From positions 1,674,001 to 1,738,000 of the forward strand of contig NZ_JBBCMA010000001.1 in the NCBI RefSeq assembly GCF_037152535.1: DNA of 64,000 nucleotides, written 5' to 3'. A program made the translations under genes and the position numbers. Position 1 is the stretch's first letter; every line of letters begins with the position of its first letter. The notes beneath the pieces were generated by a model that saw nothing but the letters and a program-made list of their open reading frames with translations, did no database searches and was not told the origin of the DNA. This DNA comes from Leclercia sp. AS011. GTDB lineage: Bacteria; Pseudomonadota; Gammaproteobacteria; Enterobacterales; Enterobacteriaceae. Of this stretch, positions 1-6,404 are shown piece after piece.

Positions 1-37
1 CAAGACCTCGATGGGGGTTTCCGGGAGCCTGAAAAAG

Positions 38-201
38 AAAAAGGCCGCAAATTGGCAGCCTTTAGGTAAGTGTTAACTAATAATCTACTTATGTGCTGGA
101 CGTTTGTGATGCCGGGTGCCTCCCGGTGACTCGTTACCAGTTATACGAGCCGCAAGCACACATATTCAACTGGATTGCCCCACCGCACAGGGGGATTCAC
201 C
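38..201 (-). ncRNA. C4/P4-CI-like structured RNA unit A
   Basis: Read on the minus strand, GGTGA (201-197) can pair with TCACC (129-125), closing a junction. Inside it are a CCCC/GGGG hairpin (194-178) and an AACTGG:CCAGTT helix. A CCGGG-AGGCA-CCCGG hairpin follows (126-112). After that comes a hairpin ending in a T-run (about 65-38), which looks like a Rho-independent terminator. The same architecture recurs at units B, C and D with compensatory base changes. The layout resembles the C4 antisense RNA / P4 CI RNA class of phage immunity RNAs, but I could not run a covariance model. Family assignment is inference; the structure is seen. Confidence 0.55.
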
Positions 202-245
202 GCTTAAAAGTCTATAGCATATATTAAAGCGCACCGGTCTTTATT

Positions 246-437
246 TCAAATATGTGGTGGCGTTAACGGTCCTGCTAAAATCTCAGCCTCTCCGTCATCA
301 CAAATATCATCGCCCTGTGTGAGGTGCCATATACCTGTAATGATTCTGCCTATTTCAGGGTCTTCAGTTTCGCCATTAGTGTAATAAGCGACCTGCACCC
401 TGCCCTTATGCTGTATCCAGTAGAAACCTTCTTGCAT
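246..437 (-). CDS. Hypothetical phage protein, 63 aa
   Basis: The product is not recognised by name. It is a small acidic protein beginning MQEGFYWIQHKGRVQVAYY, with a WIQHKG...VAYY core and a proline-rich end (GPLTPP). It looks like the short one-domain hypothetical proteins of enterobacterial prophages. The frame stays open upstream to 527. I chose the start at 437 because GAGG lies 9 nt before that ATG and the upstream residues look non-conserved. It lies just downstream of RNA unit B on the same strand, the arrangement expected if B controls its expression. Function unknown. Confidence 0.5.
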   Translation of the reverse strand: MQEGFYWIQHKGRVQVAYYTNGETEDPEIGRIITGIWHLTQGDDICDDGEAEILAGPLTPPHI

Positions 438-569
438 ACTCACCGTCCTCTTCAAGCTCTGATAGAACTCATCAAGACGACAGTATCTGATCTGTTTACC
501 GGAATCCATGCGTGATGTGGACGGCAAAGCCCATATCAGAACCGTGCAAAGAAGCTCATTGTTGAGTGT

Positions 570-662
570 GATGCCGGGTGCCTCCCGGTGACTCTGCGCC
601 AGACCACAGAATCGCGCTACTCACCTGCCATGTCTAGTCGCCCCGCCGCATAGGGGGATTCA
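570..662 (-). ncRNA. C4/P4-CI-like structured RNA unit B
   Basis: The unit has the same fold as unit A: a CCCC/GGGG hairpin (657-641), a CTAGAC:GTCTGG helix and a CCGGG/CCCGG hairpin (588-574). The CTAGAC:GTCTGG helix needs a T-G (U-G in RNA) pair on the minus strand but would be a C-A mismatch on the plus strand, which points to minus-strand transcription. The closing GGTGA is altered to GATGA. No terminator hairpin follows this unit; it runs instead into the 63-aa gene. C4 family membership is inferred. Confidence 0.5.
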
Positions 663-771
663 TCACAGGCACAGCCTAGTCGTCTTCCTGCCATAAAGCT
701 ATTTTTATCTGTTTATATATTCAGTCTGAACAAAACGACCAGTAGTGCTGTGCTGGCTAAAGTCATATAAA

Positions 772-916
772 ACAAAAAGGCCGCCAATCGGCAGCCTTAG
801 AAATCTATAGTACTGGGACTGTAGTGCCGGGTGCCTCCCGGTGACTCTATGCTAGACCACAGAATCGCGTCATTCACCTCCAAGTCTAGTCGCCCCGCCG
901 CATAGGGGGATTCACC
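772..916 (-). ncRNA. C4/P4-CI-like structured RNA unit C
   Basis: On the minus strand GGTGA (916-912) pairs with TCACC (844-840). A CCCC/GGGG hairpin and a perfect CTAGAC:GTCTAG helix lie inside, followed by the CCGGG/CCCGG hairpin (841-827). A terminator then follows at 798-777: AAGGCTGCC, loop GATT, GGCGGCCTT and a T-run. This is the most regular copy. About 145 nt from junction to terminator. Confidence 0.55.
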
Positions 917-1026
917 ACAGGCGCAGCCTAATCGTCTTTCTTCAATAAAGCTAACTTTATCTGTTTATTTATTCAGTATGAACGAAAAAGACCGGCGGTA
1001 CTATGAAGACCAGAATCATATAAAAC

Positions 1027-1177
1027 AAAAAGGCCGCCAATCGACAGCTTTGGAAATAGACGATACTGAGGTTGTGGTGCCGGGTGCCTCCCGGTGACCC
1101 TGCGCTAGACCACAGAACCGCGTTTTACAAACCCGACTCGTTTTGCCTAGTCGCCCCACCGCTAAGGGGGATTCACC
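1027..1177 (-). ncRNA. C4/P4-CI-like structured RNA unit D
   Basis: This is the promoter-most unit on the minus strand: GGTGA (1177-1173) with TCACC (1097-1093), a CCCC/GGGG hairpin, a CTAG:CTAG core helix and the CCGGG/CCCGG hairpin (1094-1080). The terminator copy (about 1051-1027) is decayed: TCGACAGCTTT replaces TCGGCAGCCTT, which weakens the stem. Read-through from D into C is therefore more likely than from C into B. I could not assign a promoter with confidence. Confidence 0.5.
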
Positions 1178-1203
1178 ACCCGCGCACTGTACGCGGCTTG
1201 CAT

Positions 1204-1277
1204 CTTAAAAGATACATTTTAATTACCTTTTATTAATAATAACAACCCGCCGTAGCGAGTTTTATGTATCTTTTAAG
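1204..1277. promoter_or_regulatory. 14-bp perfect inverted repeat around a terminator-like hairpin
   Basis: CTTAAAAGATACAT (1204-1217) and its exact complement ATGTATCTTTTAAG (1264-1277) flank 46 bp. That interval holds a hairpin-forming stretch, AACCCGCCGTAGCGAGTTT (1245-1263), with T/A-rich flanks on both sides, so it may be a bidirectional terminator. The inverted repeat lies between the divergent RNA array and ParB-like gene. It could be an operator, a cassette boundary or a snap-back RNA structure. Confidence 0.5.
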
Positions 1278-1311
1278 TCCGTGTCGTAGAAACCACTCTT
1301 AACAGAGTACG

Positions 1312-1371
1312 ATAGTTTTTGCGTACGCGTTAGCGATTTTGTAAAATCGGCCTTTACACCAGTAAAACTAT
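1312..1371. promoter_or_regulatory. Nested dyads in the leader of the ParB-like gene
   Basis: Three nested symmetries lie just before the gene: ATAGTTTT (1312-1319) with AAAACTAT (1364-1371); palindrome GCGTACGC (1321-1328); and CGATTTT-GT-AAAATCG (1334-1349). The ribosome binding site AAGGA (1372-1376) follows immediately. Either an operator for autoregulation or a leader RNA structure that hides the ribosome binding site would fit. Both are inference. Confidence 0.5.
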
Positions 1372-1381
1372 AAGGACCGAT

Positions 1382-2947
1382 ATGTTTGGCAAAATAAATT
1401 TGACTACAAAAGCCTTATCTACGTTGCAACTAGATACGAGTAACCCAAGGCTTTTAGGTTATAAAAAACAAGGTAAACTACAAACGGAAAAAGAAATCAT
1501 CTCTCTGATGATGGCTCGCTATGGCATACGAGAATTAATAAACTCAATATTATCCAATGGATTTTATCCTGATGAAATTCTATATGCCATACCAGATAAA
1601 AATCAGCCTAATAAAAGAGTAATAGTAGAAGGAAACAGAAGACTAACAGCTTGCAAAGTATTAAAAAAACCAAATATCCTTAAAGGCACGGAATTTTCCA
1701 ATTTAATTTCAAAGATTGAACGACACCCTAATTATAATGCAGCCATTGAAACCATTAAAAAATTAAACCTTGTAGAACTGAGTAGTCGCTCTGCAGCCAG
1801 AACTTATATAGCGTCCAAGCACACTAAAGAATCTATAAAGAGATGGAGTGTATACACGCAGGGTGCATACTATATTGATTTATTATCTGAATTTGATAAC
1901 ATCAACACACTTAGAGCATCAATCAATAATAGCGTATCTACTTCAAGAATACGAGGCGTTATTTTATTCACTAGATTAACCGATCAAATACTAGAACTTC
2001 CAACTCTCTCGCAAGAAGAAAAAGATATCTTAGTAAATGATATTGACAATATCAAGACCGAAGCAATCTTCAGATTAATACAGCGCCTAGATTTCAAAGC
2101 CAATATAGCTAATATCAACCTTAACAAAGAAGGTAAAATTGTTGTAAGAAAAATCGGCCAAAATGCTTACAATCATCTTCTTGCAAAACTTGCAAGGGAC
2201 GCAAACTTCACAAAAAAACTTTCAACTCGACAAGAAGACGATAAAAAAATAAAAGAATATTTAGAAGAGTTGAAATTAATAATCAATCAATTCACCTATA
2301 CAGATGTTGGGTTTAATGAAGATGAGACAGAAGATGATGATTTAACATTCGACTTATCCGAAAATGATGCCGATACAGATACTGTTGAAGATTCAAATGA
2401 AAAAGATGCCGATGAAGAAAATCAGCATTTTATAGCACCAGAGCCTCAAATCAAACCTGTACAAAAAAGAAAACAGAATCCTACATTACTTAAAAAAACA
2501 ACCCCTTGTACATATCAGCACGCAAAAATTGACGAACTTATCTTCGAATCTAAAACATTAAATATAAACAGGCATAAACACAGTGCAATTCTTTTAAGCA
2601 GAACACTTATTCAAGTCGTTTTGTCATATATTATAAAAAAATCATCTCAGCATCAGAATTATAAAATAGAAGCAAAACATAACTATCTCGATCTAGACAC
2701 TTTATTAATTTATTTTTCAAATAATATAAAAAATATATTCCCGGATGAACCGGACAAGAATGCTTACAAACTTATTCGTTCGGATTTGAATAGCTACAAG
2801 GATTCAGGAAAACTGATATCCAACTTAGTGACTCATAGTGATGCACATACGCTTACTTTACAAGAGGTTACTCATGTGCAAGTTAAGTTGCAGTCTTTGA
2901 TGGATTATTTTTTAACCAAGATTATCAGTGGCCATCAAGCTCAGTAG
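1382..2947 (+). CDS. ParB/Srx-domain protein with acidic linker and helical C-terminus
   Basis: A 521-aa protein. The N-terminal region resembles the ParB/sulfiredoxin fold: residues 83-91 read EGNRRLTAC, the GxRR-type nucleotide/phosphate-binding signature. Residues about 315-365 form a low-complexity stretch rich in Asp and Glu, then a basic patch. Residues about 395-521 are a predicted helical domain containing NLVTHSDAH, loosely reminiscent of HEPN-type domains (weak). The gene is visibly AT-rich with AAA/ATA/TTA codons, unlike the prophage genes at 4-10 kb. AAGGA lies 5 nt before ATG. The methyltransferase gene follows after 40 bp, so the two likely form one operon. Function unknown; a phage-defence or counter-defence role is inference. 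It has no Walker motif and no partition-type HTH that I can see. Confidence 0.75.
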   Translation: MFGKINLTTKALSTLQLDTSNPRLLGYKKQGKLQTEKEIISLMMARYGIRELINSILSNGFYPDEILYAIPDKNQPNKRVIVEGNRRLTACKVLKKPNILKGTEFSNLISKIERHPNYNAAIETIKKLNLVELSSRSAARTYIASKHTKESIKRWSVYTQGAYYIDLLSEFDNINTLRASINNSVSTSRIRGVILFTRLTDQILELPTLSQEEKDILVNDIDNIKTEAIFRLIQRLDFKANIANINLNKEGKIVVRKIGQNAYNHLLAKLARDANFTKKLSTRQEDDKKIKEYLEELKLIINQFTYTDVGFNEDETEDDDLTFDLSENDADTDTVEDSNEKDADEENQHFIAPEPQIKPVQKRKQNPTLLKKTTPCTYQHAKIDELIFESKTLNINRHKHSAILLSRTLIQVVLSYIIKKSSQHQNYKIEAKHNYLDLDTLLIYFSNNIKNIFPDEPDKNAYKLIRSDLNSYKDSGKLISNLVTHSDAHTLTLQEVTHVQVKLQSLMDYFLTKIISGHQAQ

Positions 2948-2987
2948 TATGTATAATTAACCTGATGAAACGCTTGAGGTATTCTTA

Positions 2988-3941
2988 ATGCTTACTTATG
3001 ACTTTAACAAATTGAATTTATTGAAAAAAAAGACTGTAGGCGCTAGTTTGGGCATACCTCACATACCACAAGATGTTTCACCGATGAGATATCCTGGTGG
3101 TAAGGCTAAGCTTTCAAGATTCATGGCATTATTCATCGTATCTAACAAACTTGACGGCTGTACTTTAATAGAGCCTTTTTGTGGCGGTGCTGGCGGAACG
3201 TTGCCTTTACTGATCTCTGGACTAATCGACAAGTTAGTTCTGAATGATTTAAACCCATGCATTGCTTCATTTTGGCGCTGTTTAGTGAAGGACCCTAGTT
3301 CATTAATCTCGATGATTGAATCAGAGCCTGTAGATCTTGAAGCTTGGCATCATTGGCGGAATATATATTTTTCCCAAGAATTGCATACCGATCTAGAAAA
3401 AGGGTTCTCTGCATTTTTTCTGAACCGAACAAATCGGTCTGGGATGTTACATGCTGGTCCGATCGGAGGGCGCGTTCAATCACATGAAAAATACACTATT
3501 GACTGCCGCTTTAATAAAGAGAACCTAATAAAGCGTATTGAGTTAATAGCTCAACATGCAAAGAGAATCAAAGTTACTGAAAATGACGCTTGCAAATCTT
3601 TAAATAGAAGAGTGGAAGGTGAATTCATTTATGCGGATCCACCTTATGTTCAAGAAGGAAAAAACATATACAACAAATTCTGCTTTGCAGATAGTGATCA
3701 TGCTCGCTTTGCTAAAAAAATCATGCGAAGCAAAGCTCATTGGTTGTTATCGTATGATGATCATCCTTTAATACATAGCCTGTATTCTTCATCGGGCATG
3801 AATATCATTGAATTGTCTTATGCTATTAATAAGGCTAGAGTCGGAAGAGAACTGTTAATCGCGTCAGCAAATTCCCGTCAACCAAACCTACATTGCTTTG
3901 ATGATGCTGACGCGCCGTCATATAAACAAGTATTGGGATAA
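2988..3941 (+). CDS. D12-class DNA N6-adenine methyltransferase
   Basis: A 317-aa protein with the D12-class (Dam/DpnM-type) signatures. MRYPGGKAKL is at residues 33-42, the AdoMet-binding motif EPFCGGAGG at 62-70, and the catalytic DPPY at 217-220. The product should transfer a methyl group from S-adenosylmethionine to adenine N6. Target specificity cannot be read from sequence; GATC is only one possibility. GAGG precedes the ATG by about 9 nt. It is AT-rich like its ParB-like neighbour, and no restriction endonuclease gene lies next to it. It converges on Q, sharing a hairpin terminator. Confidence 0.88.
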   Translation: MLTYDFNKLNLLKKKTVGASLGIPHIPQDVSPMRYPGGKAKLSRFMALFIVSNKLDGCTLIEPFCGGAGGTLPLLISGLIDKLVLNDLNPCIASFWRCLVKDPSSLISMIESEPVDLEAWHHWRNIYFSQELHTDLEKGFSAFFLNRTNRSGMLHAGPIGGRVQSHEKYTIDCRFNKENLIKRIELIAQHAKRIKVTENDACKSLNRRVEGEFIYADPPYVQEGKNIYNKFCFADSDHARFAKKIMRSKAHWLLSYDDHPLIHSLYSSSGMNIIELSYAINKARVGRELLIASANSRQPNLHCFDDADAPSYKQVLG

Positions 3942-3960
3942 GGGCTAAAGCCCTTATCCC
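3935..3960. terminator. Bidirectional hairpin between methyltransferase and Q
   Basis: Perfect 11-bp arms (3935-3945 and 3950-3960, GGGATAAGGGC and its complement) surround a TAAA loop. The stop codons of both convergent genes lie inside the arms (TAA at 3939-3941; Q stop at 3954-3956). It has no long T-run on either side, so efficiency as a terminator is uncertain. Confidence 0.7.
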
Positions 3961-4310
3961 ATTTCAGATAATATAATGCTCCTTACACCTTCGATAAAAC
4001 CTAGAGCATTCTGCAATTCTTTCCTAATAGACCCATCAGAACATTTCCGTTTTTTCGCAATGGTTCGCAACGAAATTCCAACGACAAAGTGAGCGATAAT
4101 TAGCCTATACTCTTCTGGTTTATATTTTCGTAATCGCGCTACGCAACCGTCAATCATGATCCCTTCATCGTCATCACATTGAGGACGTAATTTCTTACCA
4201 TGGGGCAATAGGCCTTTGAAGCCTGCCGCAATTGGTTGCCAGTCAACGCCACTGTTGTCTGAAGATGCCCAAGCTCCCCATAGATCCATAACTTCATACA
4301 TATCACGCAT
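3954..4310 (-). CDS. Phage antitermination protein Q
   Basis: A 118-aa protein that matches the P22-type Q family in pattern: an N-terminal WGAWAS, then AAGFKGLLP, RPQCDDDEG, a helical core (EEYRLIIAHFVVGISLRTIAKK) and a helix-turn-helix-like CSDGSIRKELQNALGFIEG. Q proteins load onto RNA polymerase paused at the late promoter and let it read through terminators into lysis and structural genes. It is the last early gene on the minus strand, as in lambdoid phages. AGGAG lies 5 nt before ATG. Late genes must be left of the window or beyond the cargo and RNA array. Confidence 0.85.
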   Translation of the reverse strand: MRDMYEVMDLWGAWASSDNSGVDWQPIAAGFKGLLPHGKKLRPQCDDDEGIMIDGCVARLRKYKPEEYRLIIAHFVVGISLRTIAKKRKCSDGSIRKELQNALGFIEGVRSIILSEMG

Positions 4311-4319
4311 TAGTTCTCC

Positions 4320-5351
4320 TTAAGCCAGAACACCGAGCGCAAAGGCCCGGTCCAGCACTCTGATTATCATTTCCGGCTGAGTACCGTGCTTACGCTCGAA
4401 TTCCACCGGATCGTTATGTAGTTCGGTATGGTGCTGACGGCACAGGGGGATTACGAGACTGTCGTGCGCCTTCGTTCCCATGCCACCCTGGCCCCAGCCG
4501 ATTAGATGGTGTGGATCATCTGACGGCCTGCCGCAGCACTCGCAGGGCTGCGTCTTAACCCATGCCAGATATTTGGGTTTGTCCCATCGGGCCCGCTTTG
4601 GCCGTTTCATGAGGGTCTGCGGTGATTCAGGATCCACCAGCACGCCCACGACTGGCTTAATGGCTGGTGGTGCGCCTACAGGTGCTGCAGATAGCGCGCG
4701 AGCTTTCTCAGCGATGATGCTGGTGGCCGGTACCGACGGTACGATCTCGCTTTCGCTGTACGTTTGTTTCTCCGCCGGCAGGCGCAATGCATCGCGGGCA
4801 ACGGATTCAGGCAGCGCATCAGTGACGCCGACACGAACAGCCCACCAGCACAACTCAGGCAGGGATATCTCGCGAGTCTTGTCGATCGTCAGCGCCGACC
4901 GGGCAGTGTCCAGCACCCAGTCGATGACGTTCTGACGCGCCAATTCCGCCAGGCGTTCGGTGAATTGCTCGCGCAGCTGGTTGTCGCAGTGGCCACAGAG
5001 AAGAATCGCGCCGGGCTCATGCCGCATGGTAGTCAGTTCGTGATAGTGGTAGTCGCTGTGCTGGTACTGGCAGGTGCCGCCGCCGTGGCGCAGCAACCAG
5101 TATTCTAGGCCAGCCAGCCCACCAGCAGCGGTGATCACCTTTTCGTGGAGGAAGAACGGACGCAGCGCCGGGTTGGACGCCAGCGGCTGCCGCAGTTCGG
5201 GAACTCGCCCGGTCTCAAAGCTGGCCATGCTGGCAGGCTGGCTCTCCACCAGCACGCGCCCTGATATGAACATGGGCATCAGCTCGCTGCCGGGTTTCAG
5301 CAGCACAACGCCCAGCTCCCGGGCGATAACCGGTTTCAGCAATGCGCGCAT
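4320..5351 (-). CDS. DUF968-type phage protein with HNH-like zinc motif
   Basis: A 343-aa protein. The C-terminal third carries PCECCGRPSDDPHHLIGWG followed by IPLCRQHHTELH, a treble-clef Cys/His arrangement of HNH type, as in the DUF968 family of lambdoid nin-region proteins. Another Cys pair (LCGHCDNQ) lies mid-protein. Possibly a nuclease or nucleic-acid-binding protein; activity is inference. The start overlaps the rusA-like stop by one base (TGATG), implying translational coupling. Q follows 9 bp downstream. Confidence 0.75.
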   Translation of the reverse strand: MRALLKPVIARELGVVLLKPGSELMPMFISGRVLVESQPASMASFETGRVPELRQPLASNPALRPFFLHEKVITAAGGLAGLEYWLLRHGGGTCQYQHSDYHYHELTTMRHEPGAILLCGHCDNQLREQFTERLAELARQNVIDWVLDTARSALTIDKTREISLPELCWWAVRVGVTDALPESVARDALRLPAEKQTYSESEIVPSVPATSIIAEKARALSAAPVGAPPAIKPVVGVLVDPESPQTLMKRPKRARWDKPKYLAWVKTQPCECCGRPSDDPHHLIGWGQGGMGTKAHDSLVIPLCRQHHTELHNDPVEFERKHGTQPEMIIRVLDRAFALGVLA

Positions 5352-5707
5352 CAGTCGATCTCCCCGATGATGATCTGCCCTACCTCACCCCAGCGCTTCG
5401 TCACTCGAGAATCCCAGATATGGGCGTCATCCGCATAGATGGCATCCATCAGGGCCTTCTCCAGGTTATCTTTGTCGGGTTTCTGCTGGTGGGGTTTCCC
5501 CGCCATCTCCTGGCGCTTCTTCTTGCTCCAGCTCGGGGGCATCGGGAGGATAAATGTAATGTGTGCGCCTGCTTCCGGCAGTTCGACGCCCAGCAGCCGA
5601 ACGTGATCGCAGAACGCGCGATAACGGAGAACCTCCGGGCGTTTCTTCCACTTATCGGCGCGGGTCATTCTTGGCTTGCCCATCGGGATGATGTTGTAGG
5701 TCTTCAC
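5351..5707 (-). CDS. rusA: RusA-family Holliday junction resolvase
   Basis: A 118-aa endonuclease of the RusA family, which cuts four-way DNA junctions during phage recombination. The family core is visible: KPDKDNLEKALMDAIYADDAHIWD, with the conserved acidic residues that bind Mg2+. Length matches E. coli RusA (about 120 aa). The start overlaps the stop of the upstream gene (ATGA). It sits in the nin-type region alongside DUF968 and Q, as in many lambdoid phages. Confidence 0.88.
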   Translation of the reverse strand: MKTYNIIPMGKPRMTRADKWKKRPEVLRYRAFCDHVRLLGVELPEAGAHITFILPMPPSWSKKKRQEMAGKPHQQKPDKDNLEKALMDAIYADDAHIWDSRVTKRWGEVGQIIIGEID

Positions 5708-5910
5708 GATTCCCTCCAGAGCTTTTGCTGGAAGGTCTTATCCTGACGCGGGACTCTGTTTGCCTCGGGCAGATAAGCGGTGAGTGTCCAGTGGATGAGA
5801 TCGAAATCAAGGCTACGCACAGTGCGCACGTCATTGGCGCGATAGCGGGCCTCGAGTTCGTCCACTTCTTTCGTGGTTAACTGGGTATGGATAAAGCTGG
5901 TTTTCTTCAT
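5704..5910 (-). CDS. Hypothetical phage protein, 68 aa
   Basis: Not recognised. The sequence begins MKKTSFIHTQLTTKEVDELEARYRA and is highly charged, with a likely short helix followed by a strand-rich part (LIHWTLTAYLPEAN). AGGGGTG precedes the ATG at good spacing. It overlaps a 30-aa gene upstream (GCATGA) and the resolvase downstream (ATGA), a string of coupled nin-region genes. Confidence 0.65.
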   Translation of the reverse strand: MKKTSFIHTQLTTKEVDELEARYRANDVRTVRSLDFDLIHWTLTAYLPEANRVPRQDKTFQQKLWRES

Positions 5911-5999
5911 GCCGTCACCCCTGAGTGCGCAGGCAAAAAGAAACCGCTGATTCCGAAATGAACCAGATTAAGTTTTTGTTTGGTAGGTTTTTGCGCCAT
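5907..5999 (-). CDS. Small phage protein, 30 aa
   Basis: A short ORF reading MAQKPTKQKLNLVHFGISGF then FLPAHSGVTA. GGAGA sits 6 nt before the ATG, and the TGA stop overlaps the next gene's ATG, so it is positioned as a translated, coupled member of the operon. A basic N-terminus and a hydrophobic middle suggest a membrane-active or leader peptide. No function can be assigned. Confidence 0.55.
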   Translation of the reverse strand: MAQKPTKQKLNLVHFGISGFFLPAHSGVTA

Positions 6000-6035
6000 G
6001 GTATCTCTCCAGTGGCGCAGCAGGTTGTCAGTTGT

Positions 6036-6284
6036 TCAGGCTGACGAGGTGACTATATCAGAAAGGGATGAGGGGCGGTAACCCGCCTTAACGAGCATCT
6101 GGGTGAACATCGATAAATCGCCGATAAGCTCATCAGAAGCCATCGGCCTGCAGCTAAATTTATCGCCGTATCGGTAGAAAAGTACGCGGTCCTCTGGACC
6201 ATATTGATATGATGCCATGACCAGTCCATCGTCACGGCGAACCAAATCGTACCAACCCTTTTGCTGCGCCTCGCTATCACTCAC
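6036..6284 (-). CDS. Hypothetical phage protein, 82 aa
   Basis: Not recognised. It reads WYDLVRRDDGLVMASYQYGPEDRVLFYRYGDKF, a strand-rich pattern typical of small nin-region proteins. It starts with GTG at 6284, preceded by GAGGGGG 4 nt away, which is better supported than any internal ATG. It lies in the minus-strand early operon upstream of the 30-aa gene. Confidence 0.55.
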   Translation of the reverse strand: MSDSEAQQKGWYDLVRRDDGLVMASYQYGPEDRVLFYRYGDKFSCRPMASDELIGDLSMFTQMLVKAGYRPSSLSDIVTSSA

Positions 6285-6293
6285 AAAACCCCC

Positions 6294-6404
6294 TCACTTT
6301 GCTATCCACAAATACCACCTCCCGGCGGGGAGAGATCCACTCCACATAGCCAAAATAACAAATGGCGCAAATTTCCTAATAAGTTCGCCGGAAGAAAAAT
6401 TCAT
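6294..6404 (-). CDS. Possible small membrane protein, 36 aa
   Basis: The ORF reads MNFSSGELIRKFAPFVILAM then WSGSLPAGRWYLWIAK, with one likely transmembrane segment. AGGA lies 5 nt before the ATG at 6404. The frame is open further upstream to 6494, but no ribosome binding site supports the longer form. It ends 9 bp before the next gene. Evidence is limited to signals and position. Confidence 0.35.
   Translation of the reverse strand: MNFSSGELIRKFAPFVILAMWSGSLPAGRWYLWIAK

Larger units (their letters stand above)
565..1180. repeat. Three tandem 253-bp direct repeats
   Basis: The CCGGGTGCCTCCCGG hairpin starts at 574, 827 and 1080, an exact 253-bp period. The linkers are also similar: CAGGCgCAGCCTA, ATAAAGCTA, TTTATCTGTTTAT, ATTCAGT and TCATATAAAACAAAAAGGC occur in the same order. 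A fourth, diverged unit starts at 112, separated from the rest by the 63-aa gene. The array looks like serial duplication of one RNA cassette followed by divergence. Confidence 0.85.

Noticed and set aside
1..1200. A CRISPR array, suggested by the regularly spaced repeats
   Set aside because: The period is 253 bp and the intervening sequence is itself homologous between copies, so these are tandem duplications of an RNA unit rather than repeat-spacer structure; no cas genes are present.
1382..2947. A plasmid-type partition system, suggested by the ParB-like domain
   Set aside because: There is no ParA ATPase next to it, no recognisable parS array, and the partner gene is a methyltransferase.
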